Numbered from the stretch's first letter, positions 9,457 to 19,270 are shown. The stretch: DNA of 64,000 nt from Alloyangia mangrovi (GCF_002300555.2 NZ_NTHN02000007.1:1-64000); one strand, 5' to 3'. Notes: a model not told the origin generated them from the letters alone. Program-made: numbers and translations.

Positions 9457-9466
9457 TTTTCCGACG

Positions 9467-9919
9467 CTAGCCGCCGATCACCTCGGCGAGCGGCACGCCG
9501 GCGCCCAGCAGGCGCTCGTATTCGATCTTGGTGCAGCGGTCCTGTACGACGTCGACGCCACTGGCCCCGGCCTTTGCGGCCGCCTCGGCATGCGCGACAC
9601 CGAGCTGCATCCAGATGGTGCGAAACTGGGGCAGGTGCGAGAGCGCTGCACCCACCACCGACGGCACCGCCTCGTGGCGGCGGAAGATGTCGACCATGTC
9701 CACCGGTGCGTCGATCTCCGAGAGCCCGGCGCGGAACTCCTCGCCGAAGAGCGTCTGGCCGACATGCGCCGGGTTGACCGGGATGATCCGGTAGCCGCGC
9801 TGGGACAGGAAACGCGAGACGTAGTGGCTCGGCCGCACCGGGTTGGTCGAGATGCCGACCACGGCGATGACCCGTGTCCGGGTCAGGATGTCTTTGAGGA
9901 AGGTGTCGGAATAGCTCAT
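9467..9919 (-). CDS. CoA-binding domain protein (YccU-like)
   Basis: The 150-residue protein has a Rossmann CoA-binding domain. VIAVVGISTNPVRPSHYV is the nucleotide/CoA loop, followed by GYRIIPVNPAHVGQTLFGE and VDMVDIFRRHEAVPSVV, all characteristic of the succinyl-CoA-synthetase-alpha-like small proteins. Its cellular role is not defined. ATG at 9919 is the only plausible start. It converges on hisE. Confidence 0.88.
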   Translation of the reverse strand: MSYSDTFLKDILTRTRVIAVVGISTNPVRPSHYVSRFLSQRGYRIIPVNPAHVGQTLFGEEFRAGLSEIDAPVDMVDIFRRHEAVPSVVGAALSHLPQFRTIWMQLGVAHAEAAAKAGASGVDVVQDRCTKIEYERLLGAGVPLAEVIGG

Positions 9920-10000
9920 GTGCTCAGCCTGTCACAGCGCCGCGGGAAGAGGAAGCCGCGACGCGCGCGCGGGACGCGGCGTCCCGGGAAAAGAGGGAAC

Positions 10001-10033
10001 AAAAGAAAAAGCGTCCGGGTAATACCCGGACGC
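10001..10033 (-). terminator. Rho-independent terminator of the molybdenum hydroxylase gene
   Basis: A perfect 10-bp stem GCGTCCGGGT/ACCCGGACGC (10011-10033, three-base loop) is followed on the minus strand by TTTTTCTTTT. It lies about 150 bases beyond the stop at 10184. The rest of 9920-10183 holds nothing else that I can identify. Confidence 0.85.
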
Positions 10034-10183
10034 AAGTTACGGAACGAGGGACAGTGAAGGGGTCGCGGAGGTTCCAGTTCCGCGCCTCTGAACCAGAGAT
10101 AGGCGAAAATGCCACAGATTGAAGGCCCCTCGCGATCATGTGATGAAAAATTCTTGACCTTCCGTCCATCACGTGCTGGCGCG

Positions 10184-12476
10184 TCATTCCGCGGCGATCG
10201 CCTCATGGGCCAGCATCTGCCACACCCTGTGCGGGGTGAAGGGCATGTCGGCCTGGCGAATCCCTTTATCCCAGAGCGCGTCCTGCACAGCATTTGACAC
10301 AGCGGCCATCGAGCCGACGGTGCCCGCCTCGCCGCAGCCCTTCATCCCCATGGGGTTGCCGGTCGAGGGCACCGGCTCGACGTCGAAGGCGATCCAGGGC
10401 GCATCCTTGGCACGCGGCATGGCGTAATCCATGAAGGTCGCGGTCAGGAGCTGGCCGTCCTCGTCGTAGACCGTGTGTTCGGTCAGCGCCTGGCCCAGCC
10501 CCTGCACCACCCCGCCATGCACCTGGCCCTCGGCCAGCATCGGGTTGATGAGGTTGCCGAAATCGTCGACCACCGTGTATTTCACCACCCGTGTGACGCC
10601 GGTCTCGGGGTCGATCTCGACCTCGCAGAAATGCGCGCCGTTGGGGTAGGAGCGGGCGTCGATGGCGGTGCGGGCGGACCAGCTCAGCAGGTCCTCACGG
10701 CCCTTCTCGCGCGCCAGCGCAGCGGCCTCGAGCATGGTCGGGTGCAGGTTCGAGCCATCCGCGCGGAACTGCTCGTCGTCGAAGCGCACCTCGTCGGGAT
10801 CGACGCCCATCTCGCTGGCGAGGAACTCCGAGAAGCCCGCGATCATGTCGCGCACGGCGGTCAGCGTCACCGTCGCCTGCGTGGTCACCGAGCGCGAGCC
10901 CCCCCGTGCCACCGCCGCGCGGGATGCGGTCGCTGTCACCCTGCACGAAGCCGATCTTCTCGACCGGGATGCCGGTCTGGTCGGCTAGGAACTTGGCAAA
11001 CACTGTCTCGTGCCCCTGCCCGTTCGACTGGGTGCCGACGTAGATGGTCGCACCGCCATCCTCGGTGAATTCCACCTTCACGTCCTCGGCCGGATCGCCG
11101 AGGATGCTTTCGATGTAGTAGCAGAGACCGAGCCCCCGCAGCTTGCCCTGCGCCTCCGAGGCCGCCTTGCGCGCCGGGTAGCCCGCGATGTCGGCATCCG
11201 CCTCGGCATGGGCCAGCACGCGGGAGAAATCGCCCACGTCGTAATTCTCGCCGGTCACCGTCTTGTAGGGGAACTCCTGCACGAAGTTGATCCGCCGCAG
11301 CTCGCTCGGATCGACCCCAAGCTCGCGCGCGGCACGGTCCATGATGCGCTCGAGCGTGTAGATCGCCTCGGGACGGCCGGCGCCACGATAGGCGTCGACC
11401 TGCGTGGTGTTGGTATAGAAGCCCTCGACCCGCATGTAGGCCGCCTTGATGTCATAGGTGCCGGTCAGCACCTTGGCATAGAGCGCGGTCTGGATCGCCT
11501 GCCCGAAGTTCGAGTTGTAGGCGCCGAGGTTGCAGCGGGTGTGGTTGCGGTAGCCGAGGATGCGGTTGTCTTCATCGAAGGCCAGTTCGGCCAGAGTCAC
11601 CAGATCGCGCCCGGCGTGGTCCGAGAGCATCGCCTCGGTGCGGTCCGACATCCAGCGCACCGAACGGCCGAGCTGCTTCGCGGCAAAGGCGATGGCGAAA
11701 TACTCCGGATAGCCCGGCGCCTTCATGCCGAAGCCGCCGCCGACGTCGGGGTTGGTGACGCGGATCTGCTCGACCGGCAGGTCGAAGGCCTGCGCCAGCT
11801 CGGACTTCAGCCCCCAGACACCCTGCCCGTTGAAGGCGACATGAAGCTTCTCGCCGTCCCACTCGGCGTAGGCGCCGCGCGGCTCCATGGCGTTGACGAT
11901 GACGCGGTTGTCGCCGACCTCGAGGCTGACCACCTTGGCGGCGGCGGCAAAGGCCGCCTCGGTCTCGGCCTCGTTGCCGAGCCCGTAGTCGAAGGCGCGG
12001 TTGCCCGGCGCCTCGGGGTGGATCGCTTCGCCACCCGCCTCCAGCGCCATGTGCACCGGCAGTTCGTCAAAATCGAAGACGATGGCCTCGGCGGCGTCCT
12101 TGGCCTCGATCATCGTCTCGGCGACGATCAGCGCCACCGGCTCGCCGACGTGGCGCACCCGGTCCTTGGCAAGGATCGGGCGCAGCGGATCGGCGGCCTT
12201 GCTGCCGTCGCGGTTCTTGATCACCGTGCCGCCCATCGAGATGTCCATGCCCGCGGCGATCAGATCCTCGACCGTCGCCACCATGTGCACCCCCGGCATC
12301 TCGCGCGCGTCCGACACGTCGAGCTTGGCGATCTCGGCATGGGCGACGGGCGAGCGCAGCACATAGGCATGCAGCGCCCCTTCCGGAGCGATATCATCGA
12401 CGTACCGACCATGCCCGGTGAGGAAGCGCACGTCCTCGCTGCGCTTGAACGACTGGCTTTTGCCGAATTTTTCCAT
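10184..12476 (-). pseudogene. Xanthine dehydrogenase/CoxL-family molybdopterin-binding subunit, frameshifted
   Basis: This is the large subunit of a molybdenum hydroxylase, about 763 residues once repaired. It starts MEKFGKSQSFKRSEDVRFLTG, contains GGGFGMK (Moco loop), AYRGAGRP (the form II signature, not the AYRCSFR of true CO dehydrogenase) and the catalytic Glu in GCGEAGTVG. The frame breaks in a run of seven C at 10899-10905. Removing one base joins RIPRGGGTGG to SRSVTTQATVT, as expected for the family. No FAD or iron-sulfur subunit gene adjoins it. The substrate is unknown. GGGAGGACC precedes the ATG. A sequencing artefact is more likely than true decay. Confidence 0.88.
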
Positions 12477-12557
12477 CTGGCTGGTCCTCCCGCGGCTGCG
12501 TATTTGCCGCGACTGTAGAGGCCGCAGCCGCAGAGTCCAGCGCCCGGGACTGTGATC

Positions 12558-13685
12558 TCAGCCCTGATTTTCGATTTCCACGACTCTGCGCACGCCGTAG
12601 CCGTTGAACCCGGTGACGAGCGCCCGGGAATAGGCACCCATGCCCTCGAAGAGCAGGTAGTCGCCTTCCGTCAGGTCGCATGGCAACGGCAGCAATTCGG
12701 GCAGCCGGTCGATGCTGTCGCAGGTCGGGCCGAAGACCACGCGGCGGGTCCGCTCGCCTTGCAGTGGGCCGCCGCTGCGGCTGACCGCGCGGACCCGGTC
12801 CATCGGTGCGATATCGCGCCATTCGGCAAGCCCGCCGTAGACCCCGTCGTTGAGGAAAACCGCCTCCTCGTGCACGCCCTTGACCCGCGTGGCCAGCGTC
12901 AACGCCTCGGCGGCCAGCGCGCGCCCCGGCTCGCAGACCAGGTGCGGCGGGTTGTCGAAGGCGCCCTGCGCCGCCTCGCAGATGGTATCGAAGATCGCCT
13001 GCAGGTCGGGCCGGTCGGCATCGCGGTGCGCCGGGAAGCCGCCACCGACGTTGAGCCGATGCAGCGTGACCCCGGCGGAGCGCGCCACCGCGGCAGCCTC
13101 GTTGATGTAGCGTCCCCAAGGCGCGGGGCTGGTGCATTGCGTGCCCGGGTGGAAGGTGATCGAGGCGGTGAACCCCAAGGCCTCGACCCGCCGCAGCAAC
13201 TGCACGGCCTGCTCGGGCGTGGCGCCGAACTTGGTGCCGAAGTCATAGGCCGCCCCCGCCACCGGCAATTTGAGCCGCACGGCGATCTCGGTGCCGCGCG
13301 GCAGGCCCGCCAGCTTTTCCAGTTCCGCCATCCGGTCCACCGACCACGAGACGCAGCCCGCCTCCAGCCCCGCCGCGACCTCCGCCGCCGAGCGCACCGG
13401 GTTATGGTAGTGCAACGCTGCCCCCGGGGCTTCGGCCCGGACCAGCGCCATCTCGGCAGGCGAGGCCACGTCGAAGGCTCTGATGCCGGCAGCGTGCAGC
13501 GCGCGGATCATTTCGGGCGCGGGATTGGCCTTGACCGCATAGGTCACGAGACCCGGAAAGCCGGTCAGGAACTCGCGGGCCACCTCCATCAGACGCGCCG
13601 GATGGAAGAGGAACACCGGCTCGTCCGGCGCATTGGCCGCGAGCCAGGCTTCCGGCGTCGGGGAGAGGGTCGGATCGATCCGCAT
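12558..13685 (-). CDS. Type III PLP-dependent decarboxylase (ornithine decarboxylase-like)
   Basis: The 375-residue alanine-racemase-fold decarboxylase probably turns ornithine (or lysine/arginine) into a polyamine. YAVKANPAPEM holds the PLP lysine, HPGTQC and VGGGFPA bind phosphate, EPGRALAAEA is the classic EPGR motif, and GPTCDSIDRL carries the active-site Cys and Asp of eukaryotic-type ODC. The substrate specificity helix cannot be resolved by eye, so ornithine is an inference. ATG at 13685 is preceded by GGAGGCAGC. It diverges from an Lrp regulator across 84 bases. Confidence 0.88.
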   Translation of the reverse strand: MRIDPTLSPTPEAWLAANAPDEPVFLFHPARLMEVAREFLTGFPGLVTYAVKANPAPEMIRALHAAGIRAFDVASPAEMALVRAEAPGAALHYHNPVRSAAEVAAGLEAGCVSWSVDRMAELEKLAGLPRGTEIAVRLKLPVAGAAYDFGTKFGATPEQAVQLLRRVEALGFTASITFHPGTQCTSPAPWGRYINEAAAVARSAGVTLHRLNVGGGFPAHRDADRPDLQAIFDTICEAAQGAFDNPPHLVCEPGRALAAEALTLATRVKGVHEEAVFLNDGVYGGLAEWRDIAPMDRVRAVSRSGGPLQGERTRRVVFGPTCDSIDRLPELLPLPCDLTEGDYLLFEGMGAYSRALVTGFNGYGVRRVVEIENQG

Positions 13686-13717
13686 GGGCGCTGCCTCCTG
13701 TCGCTTTTCTTTCCAGC

Positions 13718-13761
13718 ATGGCGCAGAAAACGCTCGGACCCGCGTGGCATATGGCACAGAA
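13718..13761. promoter_or_regulatory. Paired direct repeats between decarboxylase and Lrp genes
   Basis: ATGGCGCAGAA (13718-13728) and ATGGCACAGAA (13751-13761) differ in one base and are spaced exactly 33 bp, about three helical turns. Their place between divergent genes makes them candidate sites for the neighbouring Lrp protein. Confidence 0.4.
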
Positions 13762-13769
13762 TGCAGGGC

Positions 13770-14231
13770 ATGATGCGACAGATCGACAACAAGACCATTC
13801 AGATCGACGAAACCGACCGGCAGCTCATCGCGCTGCTCGAGGCGGATGCACGGCTGCCGGTCGCCGACCTCGCCCGCAAGCTGGGGCTGGCGCGGACCAC
13901 GGTGCAGGCGCGCATCGACCGGCTGCTGGCACGCGGCATCATCGCCGGCTTCACCCTGCGCCGCGGCGCCGCATTGAAGGCGCCGATCCGGGCCACCGTG
14001 CTGGTGTGCATCGAGCCGCGCAGCCAGCCCGAGGTGTTCGCCCGGCTGCGCCAGATGCCCGCGGTCGAAGCGGCGCATACGACTTCAGGAAGGGTCGACC
14101 TGCTGGTGCAGGTGAGCGCGCGCAGCACCGAGGAGCTCGACGCCACGCTCGACAAGATCGCCGAGGCGCGCGGGGTGAAGAGCTCGGAGAGCCTCATTCA
14201 CCTCAGCACGAAGCTGAACCGGGCGGGCTAG
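13770..14231 (+). CDS. Lrp/AsnC family transcriptional regulator
   Basis: The protein has 153 residues. The N-terminal winged helix-turn-helix (about 10-60) reads IDETDRQLIALLEADAR...VADLARKLGLARTTVQARIDRL, and the C-terminal RAM ligand domain includes AAHTTSGRVDLLVQV. Two adjacent ATGs (13770, 13773) are possible. It diverges from the ornithine-decarboxylase-like gene and probably controls it in response to an amino acid or polyamine; this is inferred from context. Confidence 0.92.
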   Translation: MMRQIDNKTIQIDETDRQLIALLEADARLPVADLARKLGLARTTVQARIDRLLARGIIAGFTLRRGAALKAPIRATVLVCIEPRSQPEVFARLRQMPAVEAAHTTSGRVDLLVQVSARSTEELDATLDKIAEARGVKSSESLIHLSTKLNRAG

Positions 14232-14261
14232 CGCGCCCGCCCATCTCCCATTGCCCTGACT

Positions 14262-16451
14262 TCAGAAAAAGCTCTGCGGGTCGATATCGATGGCCATACG
14301 CAGCTCGCCCTTGAGCCGGAACTGCGCCGCCCATTCCGCCAGCGCCGCCTGCAGCGCCACGCCCTTCGGCGCCTTGACCAGCAGCCGCACCCGGTGCCGC
14401 CCGCGCACCCGGGCGATGGGCGCCGGCGCGGGTCCGTAGACCTGGGCCCCCACCCGCCGCAAGGGACCGTCCTGCCGCGCCATGGCGGCGCCCAGGTCGA
14501 AGACCTCCTGCACTTCGGTCGACGACAGGATCACCCCCGCCAGCCTCCCATAGGGCGGCATCCCGGCGGCGCGGCGCTCGTCGGCCTCGGCCTTCCAGAA
14601 GCCCTCCTCGTCGCCCGAAAGGATCGCGCGGATCACCGGATGCTCGGGCTGGAAGGTCTGCAGAAGCGCGGTGCCCGGCTTCTCGGCCCGGCCCGCGCGT
14701 CCCGCGACCTGCCGCATCAGCTGGAACGTCCGCTCTGCCGCCCGCAGGTCCGAGCCCTGCAGCCCGAGGTCGGCATCGATCACCCCCACCAGCGTGAGGT
14801 TGGGAAAGTTGTGCCCCTTGGCCACCAGCTGCGTGCCGATGACGATGTCGGCGCCGCCCATGGCGATCTTCTCGATCTCGGCCTTGAGCTGCCGCGCCGA
14901 GCCGAAGAGGTCCGACGACAGCACCGCCAGCCGCGCATCGGGAAAGACCTCGGCTGCCTCCTCGGCCAGCCGCTCGACCCCCGGCCCCACCGCCGCGAGC
15001 TTGCCCTCGACCTCGCAGGAGGGGCATTTCTCCGGCTTCGGCGTGCTCTCGCCGCACTGGTGGCAGATCAGCCGCTGCTGGAAGCGGTGCTCGACCATGC
15101 GCGCGTCGCAATGCGGGCAGGCGATCTGGTGGCCGCAGGCCCGGCAGATGGTGACCGGCGCATAGCCGCGCCGGTTGAGGAACAGCAGCGACTGCTCGCC
15201 CTGCGCGATCCGCCGCTTCACCGCCGCCTGCAACGAGGGCGAGATCCAGCGGCTGCCCGGCAGATCCTCGCCGCGCATGTCGAGCGCCCGCATCTGCGGC
15301 ATCACCGCCGGTCCGAAGCGCGACACGAGATCGAGCCGCTGGTACTTGCCTGCATCGGCGTTGGCCCAGCTCTCGAGCGAGGGCGTCGCCGAGGCCAGCA
15401 CCACCCGCCCCGAGCAGATGGAGGCGCGCAGCACCGCCATGTCGCGGGCGTTGTAGAGCACGCCTTCCTCCTGCTTGTAGGACGTGTCGTGTTCCTCGTC
15501 GACGACCGTCAGGCCAAGATCGCGGAACGGCAGGAAGAGCGCCGAGCGCGCCCCCACCACCAGCTGCGCGCCGCCCTCGGCCACCTGCCGCCAGACCCGT
15601 CGCCGCTCGGTCACCGTGACACCCGAGTGCCACTCGGCCGGCCTTGCACCGAAACGGGCCTCGACTCGGGTGAGGAACTCCGAGGTCAGCGCGATCTCGG
15701 GCAGCAGAACCAGCGCCTGCCGGCCCTTGCGCAGGGCCTCGGCCACCGCCTCGAGGTAGACCTCGGTCTTTCCCGAACCGGTGACGCCCTTCAACAGCAC
15801 CGTGCCGTATTTGCCGGATCGCACGCCTTCGCGCAGCACATCGGCGGCGCTGGCCTGATCCTCGGTCAGGGCCTTGCCGCGGTAGTCGGGATCAAGCCGG
15901 GCAAAGGGCGTATCGCGCGGCGCCTCCTCCTCGCGCACCGCCCCCATCTTGGCCAGCCCCTTGACCACCGAGGAGGTCACCCCGGCGGCGTCGGCCAGTT
16001 CCTTGAGCGTCAGCGACAGCCCGCCCATCTCCTCCAGCACATCGAGCACCCGGCGGCGCGCATCGGTCATGCGGTCGGGCTCGCTGTCGCCCTTGCGGTA
16101 GATCTTGCGCATCGCCGGCCCGTCACCGAGCCCCGGTGCGCGGGTGGCAAGGCGCAGCATGGCGGTGCGCGGCGTCAGCGTGTAATCGGCGGAGCGCTCG
16201 AGGAACTCACGCAGCTCGGCGCGCATCGGCGGCGCGTCGAGCACCCGGAAGGCGGCGCGGACCTTGGCCGGATCAAAGCCGCCCTGCCCCGGCCCCCAGA
16301 CCACGCCCAGCACCTTGCGCGGCCCCAGCGGCACCTCGACATAGGCGCCCTGCGCGCAGCCGCCCGCCGGTGCCTTGTAGTCCAGCAGCCGGTCGAGCGG
16401 CTGCGTGGTCAGCACCGAGATCAGCGTGCCTTCGTCGTAGAAATCATCCAT
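14262..16451 (-). CDS. priA: Primosomal protein N' (replication restart helicase)
   Basis: PriA is a 3'-to-5' superfamily 2 helicase that reloads the replisome at stalled forks. The 729 residues show the N-terminal DNA-binding region, Walker A GVTGSGKTEVYLEA, the DEEHD box, and the paired zinc modules CRACGHQIACPHC and CHQCG...CPSC inserted in the helicase core, then VGTQLVAKGHNFPN and the QVAGRAGR motif VI. The start is ATG 16451 (MDDFYDEGTLISVL); a longer in-frame extension to 16502 lacks family support. Confidence 0.96.
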   Translation of the reverse strand: MDDFYDEGTLISVLTTQPLDRLLDYKAPAGGCAQGAYVEVPLGPRKVLGVVWGPGQGGFDPAKVRAAFRVLDAPPMRAELREFLERSADYTLTPRTAMLRLATRAPGLGDGPAMRKIYRKGDSEPDRMTDARRRVLDVLEEMGGLSLTLKELADAAGVTSSVVKGLAKMGAVREEEAPRDTPFARLDPDYRGKALTEDQASAADVLREGVRSGKYGTVLLKGVTGSGKTEVYLEAVAEALRKGRQALVLLPEIALTSEFLTRVEARFGARPAEWHSGVTVTERRRVWRQVAEGGAQLVVGARSALFLPFRDLGLTVVDEEHDTSYKQEEGVLYNARDMAVLRASICSGRVVLASATPSLESWANADAGKYQRLDLVSRFGPAVMPQMRALDMRGEDLPGSRWISPSLQAAVKRRIAQGEQSLLFLNRRGYAPVTICRACGHQIACPHCDARMVEHRFQQRLICHQCGESTPKPEKCPSCEVEGKLAAVGPGVERLAEEAAEVFPDARLAVLSSDLFGSARQLKAEIEKIAMGGADIVIGTQLVAKGHNFPNLTLVGVIDADLGLQGSDLRAAERTFQLMRQVAGRAGRAEKPGTALLQTFQPEHPVIRAILSGDEEGFWKAEADERRAAGMPPYGRLAGVILSSTEVQEVFDLGAAMARQDGPLRRVGAQVYGPAPAPIARVRGRHRVRLLVKAPKGVALQAALAEWAAQFRLKGELRMAIDIDPQSFF

Positions 16452-16555
16452 GCGGGGCCGGTCCGTGAGCTTGTTTTCAAGGGTTTCAGCCCTTCCCTGC
16501 ATGAGGTAAGACAGGCGCGAGCGAATGCCAAGCCAAGCCTGGAGGGCTTACCGAG

Positions 16556-17209
16556 ATGAAATTCTTTGTCGACACCGCCGATGTGGACGCAATCCGCGAG
16601 CTTCACGAGCTCGGCATGGTGGATGGCGTCACCACCAATCCCTCGCTGATCGCCAAGTCCGGCCGTGACATCCTCGAGGTCACCAAGGAAATCTGCGACC
16701 TGGTCCCGGGCCCGGTCTCGGCCGAAGTGGTCGCAACCGACGCCGACGCGATGATCGAGGAAGGCCGCAAGCTGGCCGAGATCGCGCCGAACATCGCCGT
16801 GAAGGTGCCGCTGACCTGGGACGGGCTCAAGGCCTGCAAGGTGCTCTCGGAAGAGGGCAACATGGTCAACGTGACGCTCTGCTTCTCGGCCAACCAGGCG
16901 CTGCTGGCGGCAAAGGCCGGCGCGACCTTCATCTCGCCGTTCATCGGCCGTCTCGATGATCTGAACCTCGACGGGCTGCAGCTGATCGCCGACATCCGCG
17001 CGATCTACGACAACTACGGCTACGAGACCCAGGTGCTCGCCGCCTCGATCCGCTCGGCCAACCACATGTCCGAATGCGCCAAGATCGGCGCCGACGTCTG
17101 CACCGCGCCGCCGTCGGTGATCAAGGCGATGGCCAACCACGTGCTGACCGACAAGGGCCTCGCCGCCTTCCTCGCGGACGCCGAGAAGGCCGGCATCAAG
17201 ATCGTCTGA
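16556..17209 (+). CDS. fsa: Fructose-6-phosphate aldolase / TalC-type transaldolase
   Basis: The 217-residue class I aldolase is of the small transaldolase family. Lys83 in VKVPLT is the Schiff-base lysine; [13 protein letters not shown] and [11 protein letters not shown] are family signatures. It either cleaves fructose 6-phosphate or transfers dihydroxyacetone; the two activities differ by a few active-site residues I cannot settle here. It is a single gene closed by a strong terminator. Confidence 0.93.
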   Translation: MKFFVDTADVDAIRELHELGMVDGVTTNPSLIAKSGRDILEVTKEICDLVPGPVSAEVVATDADAMIEEGRKLAEIAPNIAVKVPLTWDGLKACKVLSEEGNMVNVTLCFSANQALLAAKAGATFISPFIGRLDDLNLDGLQLIADIRAIYDNYGYETQVLAASIRSANHMSECAKIGADVCTAPPSVIKAMANHVLTDKGLAAFLADAEKAGIKIV

Positions 17210-17227
17210 TTCGGCTGACCAGGACAG

Positions 17228-17259
17228 AAAGGCCCGCCTCCTTGGAGGCGGGCCTTTTC
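17228..17259 (+). terminator. Rho-independent terminator after fsa
   Basis: AAGGCCCGCCTCC and GGAGGCGGGCCTT form a 13-bp stem with a two-base gap, followed by TTTTCTTT, 18 bases after the fsa stop. Confidence 0.9.
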
Positions 17260-17326
17260 TTTGCAGGCGCTCTTGGTCTTTGCGGGCGCTCTTGCCCCTC
17301 GCCGGGCCAGGCGTCTCTGCCGCAGT

Positions 17327-17354
17327 TTGCGTATTTGAAAAGAGAAGAAGCAGG
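17327..17354 (+). repeat. Dispersed 3'-end intergenic element, copy 4
   Basis: GCGTATTTGAAAAG plus AGAAGAAG, preceded by a GC-rich segment, lies downstream of fsa in the sense direction. It is nearly identical to the core of copy 2. Confidence 0.65.
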
Positions 17355-17515
17355 GCGGTCCACCCCGCCCCGGCGGCACTCGTCTTGGAGGGACTTTGGC
17401 GGACCGGGCGCGGGGCTTCTCCTCTTGCGGTCATCGGCTCGCCAGCCTGTACCGCCCGTCGAATCTGCACCCAGAATGGTTAATTCAAGGTTAGCACCGC
17501 CGGGAAGACGCGGCC

Positions 17516-17545
17516 CGCCCTTCTTCTCTTTCCAAATACGCGCAT
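17516..17545 (-). repeat. Dispersed 3'-end intergenic element, copy 5
   Basis: On the minus strand GCGTATTTGGAAAG plus AGAAGAAGGGCGG lies downstream of the hypothetical gene ending at 17570. It is the inverted partner of copy 4. Confidence 0.65.
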
Positions 17546-17569
17546 CCGGCAGCGGGGCCGGCGCGGCGC

Positions 17570-18421
17570 TCAGAGGTTGGGCTCGCCCTGCAGGCCCAGC
17601 AGCTTGCGGAAGCCGGTCCAGTAGCCCGGCAGCCGCGGCGGCTGCGACAGCCCCTCAAGCGCTTCCTCGGCGAAGCGCGGCATGGCGCGCGGCGCGAAGT
17701 CGCGGCCCCAGTCGAGATAGGCGTCGGCGTGCTCGGGGCGCAGCCGGCAGGCCGAGCCGACGAGGCCAACCAGCGTTTCGGGCGCCGAGTACCATTCGTC
17801 CTGGATGCCGGTGACCTTTGCTTTCAGCAGCGGGCCGACCCAGCGCATCAGGCGCTTTTCGGAGAACTGCAGCAGGAGCTCGCCCATCTCGTCGCGAGAA
17901 TAGCCGATCAGCGGCGGGAAGGTGTCGAAGAAGACCGCCTGGCCGTCCACCACCGCGAAGTTGCGGATCGAGGGGTGGAAGCCGACGCGGCCCTCGATCT
18001 GGTCCGCGTTGTTCCAGAATCGCGCGATCACTTGCCCGGCGCTCTCCATCATCGCCAGCGTCGAGGCGAGGTCCTCGCGCTGCATGCGCGGGCGCATCAG
18101 AGAGGCCTCGGGCAGCGCCTCCTGCAGGATCACCGGCACCCGGCCCTGCCCGGTTTCCATCAGCAGGAACTCGGTCTTCGGCAGCGGCACGCCGGTCTGC
18201 TCCAGCGCCGCGACATATTGGTCATGCGCCCGCGCCAAACGTTCCAGCGCGGCGCCGTCGGGCAGCCCGCGGTAGACCTTCACCACCTTGTCCGCGAACG
18301 GCCCGTCCGCCGGGCGGAAGGGGGCGCAGAAATACCCCAGCCGCGAAATCGGCTGGCCCTGCCCCTGCTGGTGGCGGCGGATGGTCTCGGCGAGCGCGGC
18401 GTGGTCGGTCATCTGGGTCAT
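17570..18421 (-). CDS. Conserved hypothetical protein, possibly kinase-like fold
   Basis: This is a 283-residue soluble protein without signal peptide or membrane segment. KVVKVYRGLPDGAALERLARAHDQYVAAL followed by PVILQEALPEASLM, then HPSIRNFAVVDGQAVFFDTFPPLIG, resembles the order of an ATP-binding lobe, hinge and metal-binding Asp of aminoglycoside/LPS-kinase-like folds, but the motifs are degenerate and I do not assign an activity. It starts 20 bases after the ParA gene and is probably co-transcribed with it. The gene is probably real: the protein has a normal composition and a consistent frame. Confidence 0.75.
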   Translation of the reverse strand: MTQMTDHAALAETIRRHQQGQGQPISRLGYFCAPFRPADGPFADKVVKVYRGLPDGAALERLARAHDQYVAALEQTGVPLPKTEFLLMETGQGRVPVILQEALPEASLMRPRMQREDLASTLAMMESAGQVIARFWNNADQIEGRVGFHPSIRNFAVVDGQAVFFDTFPPLIGYSRDEMGELLLQFSEKRLMRWVGPLLKAKVTGIQDEWYSAPETLVGLVGSACRLRPEHADAYLDWGRDFAPRAMPRFAEEALEGLSQPPRLPGYWTGFRKLLGLQGEPNL

Positions 18422-18441
18422 GTCTCCTGTTGGCGCCCGCT

Positions 18442-19084
18442 TTACCCGTTTGCCAGCGCCTCCGCCACCTCTGCCGTCAGCGCGGCGATCTCGGCGCGGG
18501 CCGGGGTCTTGCGGCCCTCGGCGGCGCTCTGGCCGCGCCCGAAGGCCTCGGCGTAGCCCACCCGGTTGGCGAGCTGCGCGGCGGCGATGGGCACCTCCAT
18601 GGCCTGCACCGCCTCGGCGATCTCGCCCGAGAGCCGCGTGCCGGGCCGGGTCCGGTTGAGCACCACCAGCGCCGCGCGGTTCTCCCGCCGCGCAAGGTCG
18701 AGCACCCCCTCGGTGGCCCAGAGGTCGAGGTGGCTCATCGAGACCGGCACCACCACCAGGTCGGCGGCGCGCAGCGCCGGGCGCAGGTCGCTGTCGGCCT
18801 TGGGCGGGGTGTCGACGATCACCACGTCATGGCTCGCCGCGAGCTTGCGGCACTCATACGTCACCCCCCCAGGCCGAGGAGGTGGCAAACTCCAGAGTCC
18901 CGAGCGCGCCGGGATCGCGCTCCAGCCGGGTCATGAACCAGCGCCCGAGGCTGCCCTGCGGGTCGATGTCGACCAGCGCGACAGACTTGCCCTGCGCAAG
19001 GAAACCGATGGCGAGATTGGCCGAGAGCGTGGTCTTGCCCGAGCCACCCTTCTGCTGCGCGACGGTGATCACCGATCCGGTCAT
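18442..19084 (-). pseudogene. ParA/MinD-family ATPase, frameshifted
   Basis: The repaired product is 213 residues. MTGSVITVAQQKGGSGKTTLS carries the deviant Walker A (KGGSGKTT), followed by VDIDPQGS, VIVDTPPK and VVPVSMSHLDLW. Such ATPases position plasmids, chromosomes or protein clusters. The frame breaks in a run of seven C at 18864-18870: one base less joins FATSSAW to GVTYECRKL. There is no ParB partner nearby, so it is an orphan ParA. ATG 19084 is chosen because the family starts just before the Walker A. Confidence 0.85.
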
Positions 19085-19270
19085 GAATGCCCCCCTGTGC
19101 GATCCAACGGCCCGTGCCGGACCCTTTCGCACCTGCAGCATAGCCGAAGACGGCACCCCGTCCAGTGGCCAGATGACGCGGGGGGAGACGCTCTGCCGGA
19201 AGCCACCCGCGCCGGGATTCACCCGCTCTTAAGGGTGGATCGGACAAGCTGCCTGCCCAGGAGGCTCCCG

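Larger units (their letters stand above)
17210..17569. other. Convergent intergenic region fsa / hypothetical gene
   Basis: The 360 bases hold the fsa terminator, a short local repetition of GGGCGCTCTTG (near 17266 and 17283) and an inverted pair of dispersed 3'-end elements about 160 bases apart. Apart from these I see no gene. Confidence 0.6.
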
